Positions 1 through 9,017 of a DNA stretch of 64,000 nt are shown piece after piece (the stretch's first letter is position 1; every line of letters begins with the position of its first letter). A program made the position numbers and the translations under genes. The notes beneath the pieces are model-generated. The model saw nothing but the letters and a program-made list of their open reading frames with translations. It was not told where the DNA came from and searched no databases. This DNA is from Shouchella clausii. GTDB lineage: Bacteria; Bacillota; Bacilli; Bacillales; Bacillaceae_D. The stretch lies in the NCBI RefSeq assembly GCF_001598215.1, contig NZ_BCXJ01000003.1, forward strand, positions 248,001 through 312,000, written 5' to 3'.

Positions 1-453
1 GGAAACGGCGGGATCGACATGCATATAATACTGCTCGGATTCTACTTCGAAATCAGCCATTCCGTTTGTTAATGGATGCGTACGGTCCTTTATCTGGACT
101 TTATAACGAACTCCGTCATTGCCAGGATGGGCAACCCACTGCCCTCCTACCATAAACTGATAGTCCGTTGCCATGCGAAACGAATCGCCCATTCCGCCAT
201 GCAAACCGGCAAGCCCTGTTCCTGTTTCAATTGCTGCCATTAATGCCTTGAGCTGATCGTCTTCAATTTGCCCTTGTGTCCAGTTTGGGACAATTAAGTC
301 GTATTCAGGCAAATGTTCTTCTGTTAGCACTGTCAATGAATCGGCTACATTAACGGAAAACCCTTCTTCAATAAGAATGCCTTCAAGAATAGAGGCGACT
401 TGCTTTGGTTCATGTCCTTCCCAACCGCCTTGAAAGATCAATGCTTTTTTCAC
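1..453 (-). CDS. ThuA-like domain protein, 3'-truncated by window edge
   Basis: The gene reads on the minus strand from a GTG start and is open to the window edge, giving the first 151 residues. It begins MKKALIFQGGWEGHEP and continues through GLAGLHGGMGDSF and an HPLTNGM segment, which matches the ThuA (trehalose-utilisation, glutamine-amidotransferase-like) fold seen in sugar-catabolism clusters. AAAGGGGTG lies just upstream of the GTG and supports this start. ThuA-like proteins are often found with sugar dehydrogenases and sugar ABC transporters, and their biochemical role is not settled. The gene is divergent from xylR, with about 127 bp between the two starts. The family call is good; the substrate is unknown, and the C-terminus lies outside the window. 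Confidence 0.8.
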   Translation of the reverse strand, partial: MKKALIFQGGWEGHEPKQVASILEGILIEEGFSVNVADSLTVLTEEHLPEYDLIVPNWTQGQIEDDQLKALMAAIETGTGLAGLHGGMGDSFRMATDYQFMVGGQWVAHPGNDGVRYKVQIKDRTHPLTNGMADFEVESEQYYMHVDPAVS

Positions 454-516
454 GTGTACACCCCTTTATCAAAAATAGTTTGTCACTTGAATAAGCAGCG
501 CTAAAAAATCAGCCGC

Positions 517-545
517 TTGTTGTAGACGCTTCCATTGCTTATAAT
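517..545 (+). promoter_or_regulatory. SigA-type promoter of xylR
   Basis: A -35 TTGTTG (517-522) and a -10 TATAAT (540-545) are separated by 17 bp, 35 bp upstream of the xylR start. The -10 abuts the inverted repeat at 545-561, so a repressor bound there would block initiation. Confidence 0.65.
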
Positions 546-561
546 GTTTATTATCTAAACA
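545..561 (+). promoter_or_regulatory. Putative xyl operator (xylR autoregulation)
   Basis: This is a perfect 6-bp inverted repeat, TGTTTA-N5-TAAACA, directly after the xylR -10 box. The same GTTTA-N5-TAAAC core occurs upstream of xylA at 5697-5717, which is what one expects if XylR controls both. Assignment to XylR is inferred from position and from the shared motif. Confidence 0.65.
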
Positions 562-580
562 AAGTCAAGGAGTCCAATGG

Positions 581-1756
581 ATGATTACCATCGACCACGA
601 AACAATGAAAGACATGAACAAATCAACCGTTTTCCGCCTCATTCAAAGGCACGCTCCCATTTCCCGAGCTGATATTGCTAAGAGAAGCGGATTAAATAAA
701 GCAACTGTCTCTGCTCTAGTCGCACAGTTAATTGAAAACCAATTTGTCTATGAAATCGGTACTGGCGACTCAAGTGGAGGTAGAAAGCCAGTATTGTTGT
801 ATTGCAACGATCATGCCAGCCATGCCATCAGCGTTGACATTGGCGTCAACGGCTTGCTTGGCATTATTACCGACCTCTCCGGCAAAACGATAGCCAAACG
901 GGAAATGGCGCTGACAAGCAAGCAATTCAACATTGTCCTGGCAAACACAGAAGCAATCATTGAACAATTGATGCAAGAAGCACCGCCAGCACCATATGGG
1001 ATTTGCGGGATTACCGCTTCTGTCCCTGGCATCGTCGATTCGAAAGGCAACATTTTGCTTGCCCCCAATCTAGGCTGGGAAAATGTTGACATCAAAACAG
1101 CACTTGAGGATAAATTTAAGCTTCCTGTTGTTGTCATTAATGAGGCAAATGCCGGAGCGCTCGGCGAAAAGCAATATGGCGTCGGCAAACCTTATTCGGC
1201 GATCTCTTATATTTCCGTCAGTATTGGGATTGGCACCGGCCAAATTATTGACGGCAAGCTATTCACAGGTGCAAATGGCTTTGCAGGCGAATTTGGCCAT
1301 ATGTCAATTGATCGCCATGGAAAACAGTGCCGTTGTGGAAATCAAGGCTGTTGGGAGCTGTATAGTTCTGAGAAGGCGTTACTTGAAATCGCCGCAAGCA
1401 AAATGAACCGTCCAAGTATTTCATTTGAAGAAGTGCTTGCAGCTGCCCGTTCCCAAAATCAAGCAGCTCTAGATGCCTTTGCCACAGTTGGCCATTCACT
1501 TGGCACAGGCCTTGTCTCGATGATTCATTCCATGAACCCTGAGGCAATCATCATAGGCAACCGTTTTGCTAAGTTAAAACCGTATATTCAAATCCCTATT
1601 GAAGAGACACTCGCAAAACAGCTTCCTTCCTATTATCAAAAAGCAGTCAAACTGTTGTTTTCAGAGCTTGGTCAGGAGGCACCTTTACTAGGCGGATCTC
1701 TTCTTGCAACAAGCCAGTTTTTCAACCGCCACCGCATCCACTTAACGGTTCATTAG
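581..1756 (+). CDS. xylR: ROK-family xylose operon repressor XylR
   Basis: This 391-residue protein has an N-terminal winged-helix HTH (about residues 15-60, RADIAKRSGLNKATVSALV) followed by a ROK sugar-kinase-like domain. The ROK zinc motif CxCGxxGC is present at Cys250, Cys252 and Cys257. Length and layout match Bacillus XylR, which represses xylose genes until xylose binds. The gene is convergent with galM-xylB-xylA, with only 14 bp between the stop codons. Matching operators sit before xylR and xylA. Other ROK repressors such as NagC look alike, but the neighbouring xylAB genes make XylR the best call. Confidence 0.9.
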   Translation: MITIDHETMKDMNKSTVFRLIQRHAPISRADIAKRSGLNKATVSALVAQLIENQFVYEIGTGDSSGGRKPVLLYCNDHASHAISVDIGVNGLLGIITDLSGKTIAKREMALTSKQFNIVLANTEAIIEQLMQEAPPAPYGICGITASVPGIVDSKGNILLAPNLGWENVDIKTALEDKFKLPVVVINEANAGALGEKQYGVGKPYSAISYISVSIGIGTGQIIDGKLFTGANGFAGEFGHMSIDRHGKQCRCGNQGCWELYSSEKALLEIAASKMNRPSISFEEVLAAARSQNQAALDAFATVGHSLGTGLVSMIHSMNPEAIIIGNRFAKLKPYIQIPIEETLAKQLPSYYQKAVKLLFSELGQEAPLLGGSLLATSQFFNRHRIHLTVH

Positions 1757-1770
1757 CAACAAGCACTTCT

Positions 1771-2811
1771 TCATTCAGATTGTGTCGAGAAGCGATACAC
1801 CGTTTCATGTTGGTAAATCGTACCTGGTTCAAGCCAAATTTGCGGCAAATCGTCATATTGGAGGGAGGCAGGAGATGCTTGCGCTTCTAAACAAAAACCG
1901 GCGTGTTTTCTTGAATGTCCGTCTGTAAGTTCTGGTTCTGAGCCAAGACTATTCCCTGTATATAAGACAAGACCAGGCTGTGTGGTTTCCATCGCTAGCA
2001 CACGGCCGCTTTTTGGTTCATAAACACGGACGCTTTCATTTTTGGTGTGATCAAGTAAAAAATAATGATCATAGCCATTTCCGACACACTGGTTTTGCTC
2101 TATGCCGTTTTCTAATCCTTGCCGGAAAGTGCGACCTTGACGGAAATCAAATAAACTGCCTTTTGCATCTACGATTTTTCCAGTGGCAATCAACTCATTG
2201 TCGAGCTCAAGGTAGGCAGATGCATCCATTTCCAGCACGTGGTCATGGATCGTTGCCCCTGTTTCACTGGCCAAATTAAAATAGGTATGGTTGGTTAACG
2301 TAAGCGGTGTCCGCTTGTCGGTCTCCGCTGTGTAGGAAAGAATCCATTCATTGTCATCCGTCAATGTGTAGACGATGTCGATGTCAACATTGCCAGGGTA
2401 GCCGCCATCCCCATTAGGAGAGCGGTGATGAAACCGCACGCCTGAGCCCCTGGCAGATGTAAACGTTTCTGTTTCAAAGCGAATTTGGTGAAGCCCACTA
2501 GCTCCCCCATGCAAATGGTTTGCCCCTTCATTTGCTTGTACGTGTATTTGTTTTCCCCCTGCTGTAAAGGAAGCGCCTGCAATTCTGCCAGCAACTCTGC
2601 CTATTAAGGCTCCAAAATAGGGGCTGTTGTCCGTATACTCACTCATATCCTTGTAGCCGAGGGCAACGTTTGCTAATTGTCCGTTACGGTCAAAAGCATC
2701 TATTCTCGTTACGATGCCGCCGTAATCTAGGCAGTCAAGGCGCATGCCATGTTTATTTTGCAAACGAATTTGTTTCCAGCCATTCTTTATTATGTTTATT
2801 TTCGGTTCCAT
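1771..2811 (-). CDS. galM: Aldose 1-epimerase (mutarotase)
   Basis: This 346-residue cytoplasmic enzyme interconverts the alpha and beta anomers of aldoses. Family landmarks are GRVAGRIAGASF near residue 75, HLHGG, and LTLTNHTYFNLA with its conserved His. The start was set at the internal ATG at 2811, which has AGGAG about 9 nt upstream; the open frame runs further upstream but overlaps xylB. It is the last gene of xylA-xylB-galM, 13 bp after xylB. Here it probably supplies the alpha-anomer of xylose to xylose isomerase. The family is certain; the in vivo sugar is inferred from the operon. Confidence 0.9.
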   Translation of the reverse strand: MEPKINIIKNGWKQIRLQNKHGMRLDCLDYGGIVTRIDAFDRNGQLANVALGYKDMSEYTDNSPYFGALIGRVAGRIAGASFTAGGKQIHVQANEGANHLHGGASGLHQIRFETETFTSARGSGVRFHHRSPNGDGGYPGNVDIDIVYTLTDDNEWILSYTAETDKRTPLTLTNHTYFNLASETGATIHDHVLEMDASAYLELDNELIATGKIVDAKGSLFDFRQGRTFRQGLENGIEQNQCVGNGYDHYFLLDHTKNESVRVYEPKSGRVLAMETTQPGLVLYTGNSLGSEPELTDGHSRKHAGFCLEAQASPASLQYDDLPQIWLEPGTIYQHETVYRFSTQSE

Positions 2812-2824
2812 CGTCTGTCTCCTC

Positions 2825-4324
2825 TTATTTGCGGAATGACGAAAGCGCTTTGCTAATGTCTGCTGTCGCCGGATAGACTTGTTTATACAATTCATATAAC
2901 GACTCATATGTTTTTGCCCTGTTACGGTCTGGCTCAAACACTGCATCCTGTTTAATAAATGCCTCTGCACATTCCTTAAGGGAACCAAACCAGCCAGCTC
3001 CGTATGCAGCCAGCATCGCCGCCCCCATGCCTGGCCCTTGCTCGTTTGTCTGCTTCACAATTGGCGTTTGAAAAATATCAGCTTGCATTTGTAGCCACGT
3101 CTCGCTTTTTACTCCTCCACCAATGGAGACAATTCTTTCAATTGTCTTTCCTTGTTCTCTGAACAAATCGAGTGACTCTCTTAATGAAAAAGTGATGCCT
3201 TCAAGGATCGACCGGGTAAAGTCGGCCTTCGTATGGCTGCTATCTGCGCCGACGAAACTGGCACGGATAGTGGCATCAGCGTGAGGCGTCCGCTCTCCAG
3301 CAAGATAGGGTGTAAACAACAATCCATTAGCGCCTGGGGGGATTTCCGCTACTCCAGCAAGCAATTGGGGAAATGTTTCTTCAGGAGCAAATGTTTGCTT
3401 AAACCAACTCAAACTATATCCTGCCGCTAATGTGACGCCCATTGTATAAAACGCATTTTCAGCTGCATGGTTAAAATAATGGACGCCTCCCCCAAATGTC
3501 TTCCCTTTTTCTTCCTGATACGAAAGCATAACGCCCGATGTACCAATGCTAGCCAACGTCTTGCCTTCTTCTAAAATCCCGGCACCTACCGCTCCGCACG
3601 CATTATCGGCTCCTCCTGCAAAAACGGGTGTTTTGTTAGGTAGCCCCGTTGCCAATGCGATTTCTTCCGTCAACTGGCCGACACAAGCATGTGATTCCAC
3701 CAGCGGTGGACAAAGCAAGGGATCGATGCCAAATGCCGAACATAGCGGTTCGCTCCACGTTTTTCTTTCGATATCAAGCAAGAGTGTACCTGCTGCGTCA
3801 GAATAGTCGGTATGCAATGCTCCAGTCAATTTCAAGCGCAAATAGTCTTTTGGAAGCACGAACTTAGCTGCTTTCGCAAACACTTCTGGTTCATGCTCCC
3901 GGACCCACATCAGCTTCGGCAACGTAAATCCTTCAAGCGCTGGATTTTTGGCCAATTGTTGCAGTCTTTCAGTGCCTAGCTTTTCGTAAATCGCTTTGCA
4001 TTGCGGGGACGTGCGTGTATCATTCCATAGAATCGCCGGACGCAACACTTCATTTTGTTCATCAAGCAAGACGAGCCCATGCATTTGCCCTGAAAAACTA
4101 ATTCCTTCAATTTCAGTCGTTGCTTTTGGCAAGGCTGCTGCAATGTCTGCTAATCCAGCAACGGTTTCCCTGACCCAATCATTTGGGTCTTGCTCGCTCC
4201 ATCCTGATTTAGGATGAGACAACGGGTATGGTTTCGACACTTCCTTGACCACTTCGCCCGCCTCATTAACGACAAGCAATTTCACTGCGCTTGTGCCTAA
4301 ATCAACACCAATGACATGTTTCAA
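2825..4324 (-). CDS. xylB: Xylulokinase
   Basis: This 499-residue FGGY-family kinase phosphorylates D-xylulose to xylulose 5-phosphate for the pentose phosphate pathway. The N-terminal phosphate-binding loop GVDLGTSAVK, the GISFSGQMHGLVLLD segment and the C-terminal IVSIGGGVKS and GPGMGAAMLAA motifs are typical of XylB. The start codon is TTG, preceded by AAGGAG with 8-nt spacing. It lies 30 bp downstream of xylA and is co-directional with it, so the two are very likely cotranscribed. Confidence 0.95.
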   Translation of the reverse strand: MKHVIGVDLGTSAVKLLVVNEAGEVVKEVSKPYPLSHPKSGWSEQDPNDWVRETVAGLADIAAALPKATTEIEGISFSGQMHGLVLLDEQNEVLRPAILWNDTRTSPQCKAIYEKLGTERLQQLAKNPALEGFTLPKLMWVREHEPEVFAKAAKFVLPKDYLRLKLTGALHTDYSDAAGTLLLDIERKTWSEPLCSAFGIDPLLCPPLVESHACVGQLTEEIALATGLPNKTPVFAGGADNACGAVGAGILEEGKTLASIGTSGVMLSYQEEKGKTFGGGVHYFNHAAENAFYTMGVTLAAGYSLSWFKQTFAPEETFPQLLAGVAEIPPGANGLLFTPYLAGERTPHADATIRASFVGADSSHTKADFTRSILEGITFSLRESLDLFREQGKTIERIVSIGGGVKSETWLQMQADIFQTPIVKQTNEQGPGMGAAMLAAYGAGWFGSLKECAEAFIKQDAVFEPDRNRAKTYESLYELYKQVYPATADISKALSSFRK

Positions 4325-4354
4325 TTGAATCGCTCCTTGCCGATCGTCTACTTT

Positions 4355-5674
4355 TTACGCGAATGCATTTAATAAATACTGGTTAATGATTGCTTTTATC
4401 CGCTCCACACGCCCTGAGCGGTGTTTGATTTCGCCAAGTGACAGCGCATGCGCTTCAAGTTGGTGAAAATCGGTATTTCCTAAAACAATCTCGCGGCCGA
4501 TTCCTTCTTTGTAACTTTGATAACGGCTGTCAACAAACTGCTCAAGGACACGGTCATCAATAAGCTGCTGCGCGACTTTTAATCCAATTGCAAAACTGTC
4601 CATGCCAGCGATGTGGGCAAAAAACAAGTCATCGGCTTCAAATGAGCCTCGCCGTACTTTCGCATCAAAGTTCAATCCGCCTCTGCCAAGCCCGCCGTTT
4701 TGCAAAATTTCATACATCGCTAGCGTTGTTGAATAAAGGTCTGTCGGAAACTCATCTGTATCCCAGCCAAGCAAAGGATCTCCTTGGTTCGCGTCCACTG
4801 AACCAAGCATTTGATGAATCCGGGCATAACGCAGCTCATGCTCAAACGTGTGTCCTGCAAGGGTTGCATGGTTTGCTTCAATATTAAACTTAAATGAATC
4901 TTGAAGCCCATAATGCTGGAGAAATGCATATCCTGTAGCCACGTCAAAATCATATTGGTGTGTTGTCGGTTCTTTTGGCTTAGGCTCAATTAAAAACTGG
5001 CCATCAAAGCCTATTTCTTTTGCATAATCAACTGCCATATGGAAAAAACGGCCAAGATTGTCGAGTTCAAGCTTTAAGTCCGTGTTTAACAATGACTCGT
5101 AGCCTTCGCGCCCGCCCCAGAATACATAATTTTCAGCGCCAAGCTCTTTGCCGATTTCCAAGCCTTTCTTTACTTTTGCAGCTGAATAGGCAAAGACATC
5201 AGCTTCATTGGAAGACGCGGCACCGCCTACAAACCGGGGATGTGTAAAATTATTCGCTGTGTTCCAAAGCAGTTTTGTGTTGCTGTCTTTCATATAGTCC
5301 TTTATCATCGCGACGATGACATCTAAATTGGCATACGTTTCTTTCAAAGAACTTCCTTCAGGGGCGATATCGACATCGTGGAAGCAAAAGTATGGGACAT
5401 TGATTTTCTCGAAGAACTCAAATGCTGCTTCAACACGCGCCTTTGCCAAGTCCATCCCTGTGTAGGAATTCCAAGGCCTTATCGCCGTCCCTGCGCCGAA
5501 CGGGTCTGACAACGCTTCTGTAAATGTGTGCCAGTAGGCAATGCTAAAACGCAAATGTTCGGCCATTGTTTTACCGCTGACGACCTCTTCAGGATTATAA
5601 AATTTAAATGCAAACGGGTTATCAGACTTAGCGCCTTCATAGGAAATGTTGTTTACCGCAGGAAAATAGCTCAT
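4355..5674 (-). CDS. xylA: Xylose isomerase
   Basis: This 439-residue metal-dependent TIM-barrel enzyme converts D-xylose to D-xylulose. Diagnostic segments are [12 protein letters not shown] (catalytic His), [20 protein letters not shown] and [15 protein letters not shown], the last two carrying metal ligands. An in-frame upstream ATG exists, but the start at MSYFPAVN is preferred because GAAGG lies about 8 nt upstream and because the result matches the usual 440-residue length. It is the first gene of the xyl operon. Its promoter region carries a perfect cre consensus and a xyl operator, so catabolite repression and xylose induction are both expected. Confidence 0.95.
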   Translation of the reverse strand: MSYFPAVNNISYEGAKSDNPFAFKFYNPEEVVSGKTMAEHLRFSIAYWHTFTEALSDPFGAGTAIRPWNSYTGMDLAKARVEAAFEFFEKINVPYFCFHDVDIAPEGSSLKETYANLDVIVAMIKDYMKDSNTKLLWNTANNFTHPRFVGGAASSNEADVFAYSAAKVKKGLEIGKELGAENYVFWGGREGYESLLNTDLKLELDNLGRFFHMAVDYAKEIGFDGQFLIEPKPKEPTTHQYDFDVATGYAFLQHYGLQDSFKFNIEANHATLAGHTFEHELRYARIHQMLGSVDANQGDPLLGWDTDEFPTDLYSTTLAMYEILQNGGLGRGGLNFDAKVRRGSFEADDLFFAHIAGMDSFAIGLKVAQQLIDDRVLEQFVDSRYQSYKEGIGREIVLGNTDFHQLEAHALSLGEIKHRSGRVERIKAIINQYLLNAFA

Positions 5675-5696
5675 TAGATGACCTTCTTTCATTATG

Positions 5697-5717
5697 TTTG
5701 TTTATTATTTAAACTAA
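5697..5717 (-). promoter_or_regulatory. Putative xyl operator upstream of xylA
   Basis: This is an inverted repeat with 8-bp arms (7 of 8 matching) around a 5-bp spacer: TTTGTTTA-N5-TAAACTAA. It lies just downstream of, and touching, the xylA -10 box, 23 bp before the ATG. The core is shared with the site before xylR. Confidence 0.7.
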
Positions 5718-5746
5718 GTTTAGCCTCTTTTTGTAAGCGGTGTCAA
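5717..5746 (-). promoter_or_regulatory. SigA-type promoter of xylA
   Basis: On the minus strand, -35 TTGACA (5741-5746) and -10 TAAACT (5717-5722) are separated by 18 bp. The -35 is a perfect consensus and overlaps the cre box; the -10 is followed directly by the operator. Confidence 0.7.
5732..5745 (-). promoter_or_regulatory. cre box (CcpA site) at xylA promoter
   Basis: TGTAAGCGGTGTCA fits every defined position of the published cre consensus TGWNANCGNTNWCA. It overlaps the -35 region of the xylA promoter, so glucose repression of xylA by CcpA is expected. CcpA itself is not in the window. Confidence 0.75.
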
Positions 5747-5882
5747 TCAGATTATAAAAAAACGTCTAGGCGCTGTTAGGAAAGTTGTAGAAGATCGGAC
5801 ACGTATAAAATGGAAATTGGGTGAAAAGAAACTGTAAAACATGGAGCAGAAAATAGATCGTGTGAAAAACAGCATAGAAAAT

Positions 5883-5909
5883 GGGAATGCATAGAACGTT
5901 TGCATTCCC
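5883..5909 (-). terminator. Possible terminator after the IclR-type gene
   Basis: This is a 9-bp perfect inverted repeat (GGGAATGCA / TGCATTCCC) with a 9-nt loop, downstream of the regulator stop on the minus strand. It is followed by ATTTTC, a weak U-tract, so the hairpin is clear but terminator function is only likely. Confidence 0.45.
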
Positions 5910-5974
5910 TCATAAAATATGTTTTTTGTTTTAGAAGCTCGGTCCTGCCTTGCCAGCCTGCGCGGTTCCTGCCT

Positions 5975-6733
5975 TCATTTCAGCACAATTTGGTACCGTT
6001 CCATTTTTTCGCTAATGTCTGTAATCGCTTCCCGTAGTAGCGGCAAGCAGGAGTCAAAACGCTCCTCATTAAAGCGATAGGCTGGGCCGGATATCGTGAT
6101 TGAACCGACGATCCGCCCTTCATGGAAAAGCGGCATCGCCAAGGCAATGACATCTTCCGTATATTCGCCATGGCTAATAGCATACCCGCGTTTGCGAATC
6201 GTTGCCAGCTCATTGCGCAATTCGATTTCGCTCGTCATCGTCTTGTCCGTATATGCTTTCAATCCTCCCGCAATCACTTCCTCGATTGCCTCGTCAGGCA
6301 TATATGCCAATATGCTGCGGTAAGACGCACCTACATATAAAGGCGCCCGGCTGCCAGCTGAAACGGAAAACTTGACTTTATTGGCCGGTTCAACAACTTC
6401 CAGCGTAAGCGCTTCTTTGCCGTCCAAAATCGTTAGAAACGTGGACTCGCCTGTTTTCTCCGTTAAACGGGCAAGGCTTGGGCGGATCAATTCTTTTACA
6501 TTTAACTGGTCATACATAATCGAACCTAGCTCCCATACGGCAAACCCGAGGCTATATTTCTTTGTCTCTGCATCTTTCGTGAGAAAGTTTTGGGCTTCCA
6601 ATGTTTCAAGTATCCGATAAATTTTCGTATGATTGATCCCCGTAGCGTTGGACAGCTCCCTGCCTCCCCAAACAGGCTTTTCTTTCGTAAACATTTTTAA
6701 AATCTCCAATGCTTGATGTACAGTTTTTAACAC
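5975..6733 (-). CDS. IclR-family transcriptional regulator
   Basis: This 252-residue protein has an N-terminal winged helix (residues about 1-60, GRELSNATGINHTKIYRILETLE) and a C-terminal IclR effector domain (GSITISGPAYRF near the end). It starts at GTG with AGGAGG four bases upstream. Its stop is 240 bp or more from the xyl promoter, and it sits downstream of the M20 peptidase gene in the same orientation with a 77-bp gap. The context suggests that it regulates the adjacent peptidase/ABC/amidohydrolase module; its ligand is unknown. Confidence 0.85.
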   Translation of the reverse strand: MLKTVHQALEILKMFTKEKPVWGGRELSNATGINHTKIYRILETLEAQNFLTKDAETKKYSLGFAVWELGSIMYDQLNVKELIRPSLARLTEKTGESTFLTILDGKEALTLEVVEPANKVKFSVSAGSRAPLYVGASYRSILAYMPDEAIEEVIAGGLKAYTDKTMTSEIELRNELATIRKRGYAISHGEYTEDVIALAMPLFHEGRIVGSITISGPAYRFNEERFDSCLPLLREAITDISEKMERYQIVLK

Positions 6734-6810
6734 AGCTCCTCCTAGGCCATTGCGGCAAGCTTAATCATTACTAGTTTACATCAAAACACTGCACATGGGT
6801 GACTGACGTT

Positions 6811-8070
6811 TCACTTACTGTTGGACAAAAAATCAATCACAGCAGCCACATACACTTTTGCACAAAGCACAACGTCCTCCACCTTTACTTTTTCATCAAA
6901 ATTATGGATGCTTGGCAAGTATGCAGGCCCGTATTGGAGAACGGGAATGTAGTGATCACGGAAATGACGGGCATCGCTGCTTGCCCATTGCATCACGCCG
7001 TACGCTTCTTCTTTCGTTACATAGGAAATATTATCGATAATGGCTGTGCAAACTGGATCCGTTGCAGGCGTATGGTTGGCATTGCTGCGAAACCCAAATG
7101 GCGTAATTGCATAGTCAATCCCTAGCTCATCAAGGCGCGCTTCAATGTACGCATATACTTCCTTTTGCGTAATCCCAAACGGTAGACGGCAGTCGACTTC
7201 AACTGTACAGGTGTCGGGAATGACATTGGATTTCGTGCCACCGTGGATCGTGCCAATATTAACGCTTATTTTTTCGAGAATTTCTTTGTACTGCTCACGT
7301 TCGACTTCGACTTCTTCCATATATTTGCGTGAAACAGCCAGGAGCGGTTTCACGTCTTCAGGGATATCGACATCGATATCAAAAACGGTACGGATTGCTG
7401 CAATTGCCTTAATTGCATCTGTGATGGCATTTCGGCCTGCAAGAGGGGATAAGCTTCCATGGCCTGCTTCCCCGTAAACATCCAATTTAAACCAACAAGA
7501 ACCTTTCTGGCCAATTGTCGGATGCAAGCGAGAAGAAGGCTCCGCAATTAAGCACCCGTCACCCTTTATTAAGCCCCTTTCTAGGAGCCAAGGAACTCCA
7601 TACTCTCCGCCTGTTTCCTCGTCAGGGACGATTGCAAGCGTGAGTTTCCCAGGCAGTTTCACACCCATTCGTTTGAGCAAAGCAGTCGCAAAAAGCACTC
7701 CGCCCAGACCTGCCTTCATATCGCTAGCGCCACGTCCTAGTATCCAACCGTCTTCGACAATGCCTGAAAAGGGGTCGAACGACCACTTTTCCCGGTCCCC
7801 AGCAGGGACAACGTCCGTATGGCCGCAATAAATCAGCTCTTTTCCCCCTTCTTCGCCAATGCTTGCAATCAAATTATACATCTGTTCATTCGATTGGTGC
7901 CAAGTGACATCGATCCCATCTTTGCCTAAATAATCGGCAATGAAGCGGCTTATTTCAGTGGTGTCGCCAGGGGGGTTTTCGGTATTGATCTGAATAAGAG
8001 AACAGACCAAGTCGATGAGTTCTTGCTTGTTTTCTTCTACAGCAACGATTAGTTCGTCTTTTACGTTCAT
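6811..8070 (-). CDS. M20-family metallopeptidase (ArgE/DapE type)
   Basis: This 419-residue cytoplasmic di-zinc hydrolase has the metal-site motifs YCGHTDVVPAGD (His, Asp), GRGASDMKAGLGG and PDEETGGEYG (catalytic Glu pair), with a dimerisation domain between and a C-terminal metal-binding stretch. Members remove N-acyl groups or cleave small dipeptides. The ATG overlaps the TGA of the DUF1177 gene (ATGA), showing translational coupling with it and with the ABC transporter operon upstream. The likely role is intracellular hydrolysis of an imported acyl-amino acid or peptide. The exact substrate cannot be read from sequence. Confidence 0.85.
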   Translation of the reverse strand: MNVKDELIVAVEENKQELIDLVCSLIQINTENPPGDTTEISRFIADYLGKDGIDVTWHQSNEQMYNLIASIGEEGGKELIYCGHTDVVPAGDREKWSFDPFSGIVEDGWILGRGASDMKAGLGGVLFATALLKRMGVKLPGKLTLAIVPDEETGGEYGVPWLLERGLIKGDGCLIAEPSSRLHPTIGQKGSCWFKLDVYGEAGHGSLSPLAGRNAITDAIKAIAAIRTVFDIDVDIPEDVKPLLAVSRKYMEEVEVEREQYKEILEKISVNIGTIHGGTKSNVIPDTCTVEVDCRLPFGITQKEVYAYIEARLDELGIDYAITPFGFRSNANHTPATDPVCTAIIDNISYVTKEEAYGVMQWASSDARHFRDHYIPVLQYGPAYLPSIHNFDEKVKVEDVVLCAKVYVAAVIDFLSNSK

Positions 8071-9017
8071 TTTACAGCAGCCTCCTTCCCGAGCGTTTGC
8101 AAATGCGTCATTTTTCCGTACAGTTTTTCTAACAAGGCAAATTCTTCTTCATTATAAAACTGGCAGTTTCCTTCGCCATACGCTTTCGCCGTTTCAATCG
8201 AAAAACGGGCTGCTTGTTCGACATCTTCCAAATGGGTCGCACCAGTGGCACAGCCGGCAACCGCGGCTTGGGCTGTGATCGCAACACCAACAACTGGGCT
8301 GTGAGTGGCGACAGCGGGCTGCAAAATGCTGTTTATATGGTAAATCCCGTTCCCATAAGGGGTAATATCTTGAGTGGTAATTGGCAACGTAACAGGCAAT
8401 ATTCCTGTCGACTGGCTATATAGAAACAGCAAATCTTCGCTTACTCGTAACACGTACCCTTCTTTTACAGTCGGTGTTACTGCAATGCCTTTATGGTTTG
8501 TAATTTGGTTCCCTTTCGTCGTGTCAATTGACAAAATCGCTTCCATGGCTGGGTCGACTTCATAGTGATTCATAGTCAAGATGTCCACTGGGGAACCCAT
8601 GAACGGCACTGGATCATGAGGCTGTGTTGGCGCATTAGCGCAAATATGCGTAGTCACGATAACGTCCCCGTCCAAAAAGTCGCCTCTCTCTTGCATGTCT
8701 AGAAGCTTCGCCGCTGCTGACATCGCTGCAAGAGCGCCGTCCCCATCGGAGACAAAGCCTGTCCGTTCTGGACGGGCTCCAATTCCGCCAAGCCTTCCAA
8801 TGATACCCATGGTTGGCGCTGAACCTCCTGCTGAGCGACCGTTCCTTCCACGAACATGGACTTTAACAAAGTCTGTTGAGCCCTTTTCCCCATCGACGCG
8901 TGAAATGTCGACATCTGCATGAGGCGAAACCTCCTTTAAATAAGCAGCGACCTTCTCTCCTGATACACGCGGGTCATCCATAACGTCATACAAACGTAAA
9001 ACATGGTTTAATGGCAT
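8067..9017 (-). CDS. DUF1177 family protein
   Basis: This 316-residue protein begins MPLNHVLRLYDVMDDPRVSG, and the sequence matches the DUF1177 family in my recall (conserved DGDGALAAMSAA, HICANAPTQPHDPVPFMGSP and GVAITAQAAVAGCATGATH stretches). Its function is not known to me. The start at 9017 has AGGAGG about 7 nt upstream and overlaps the end of the preceding ATPase gene by 10 bp. It is sandwiched between a peptide-type ABC transporter and an M20 peptidase and is translationally coupled to the latter, so it probably acts on the same imported compound. The conserved His, Asp and Cys residues hint at an enzyme, but that is inference. Confidence 0.75.
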   Translation of the reverse strand: MPLNHVLRLYDVMDDPRVSGEKVAAYLKEVSPHADVDISRVDGEKGSTDFVKVHVRGRNGRSAGGSAPTMGIIGRLGGIGARPERTGFVSDGDGALAAMSAAAKLLDMQERGDFLDGDVIVTTHICANAPTQPHDPVPFMGSPVDILTMNHYEVDPAMEAILSIDTTKGNQITNHKGIAVTPTVKEGYVLRVSEDLLFLYSQSTGILPVTLPITTQDITPYGNGIYHINSILQPAVATHSPVVGVAITAQAAVAGCATGATHLEDVEQAARFSIETAKAYGEGNCQFYNEEEFALLEKLYGKMTHLQTLGKEAAVK

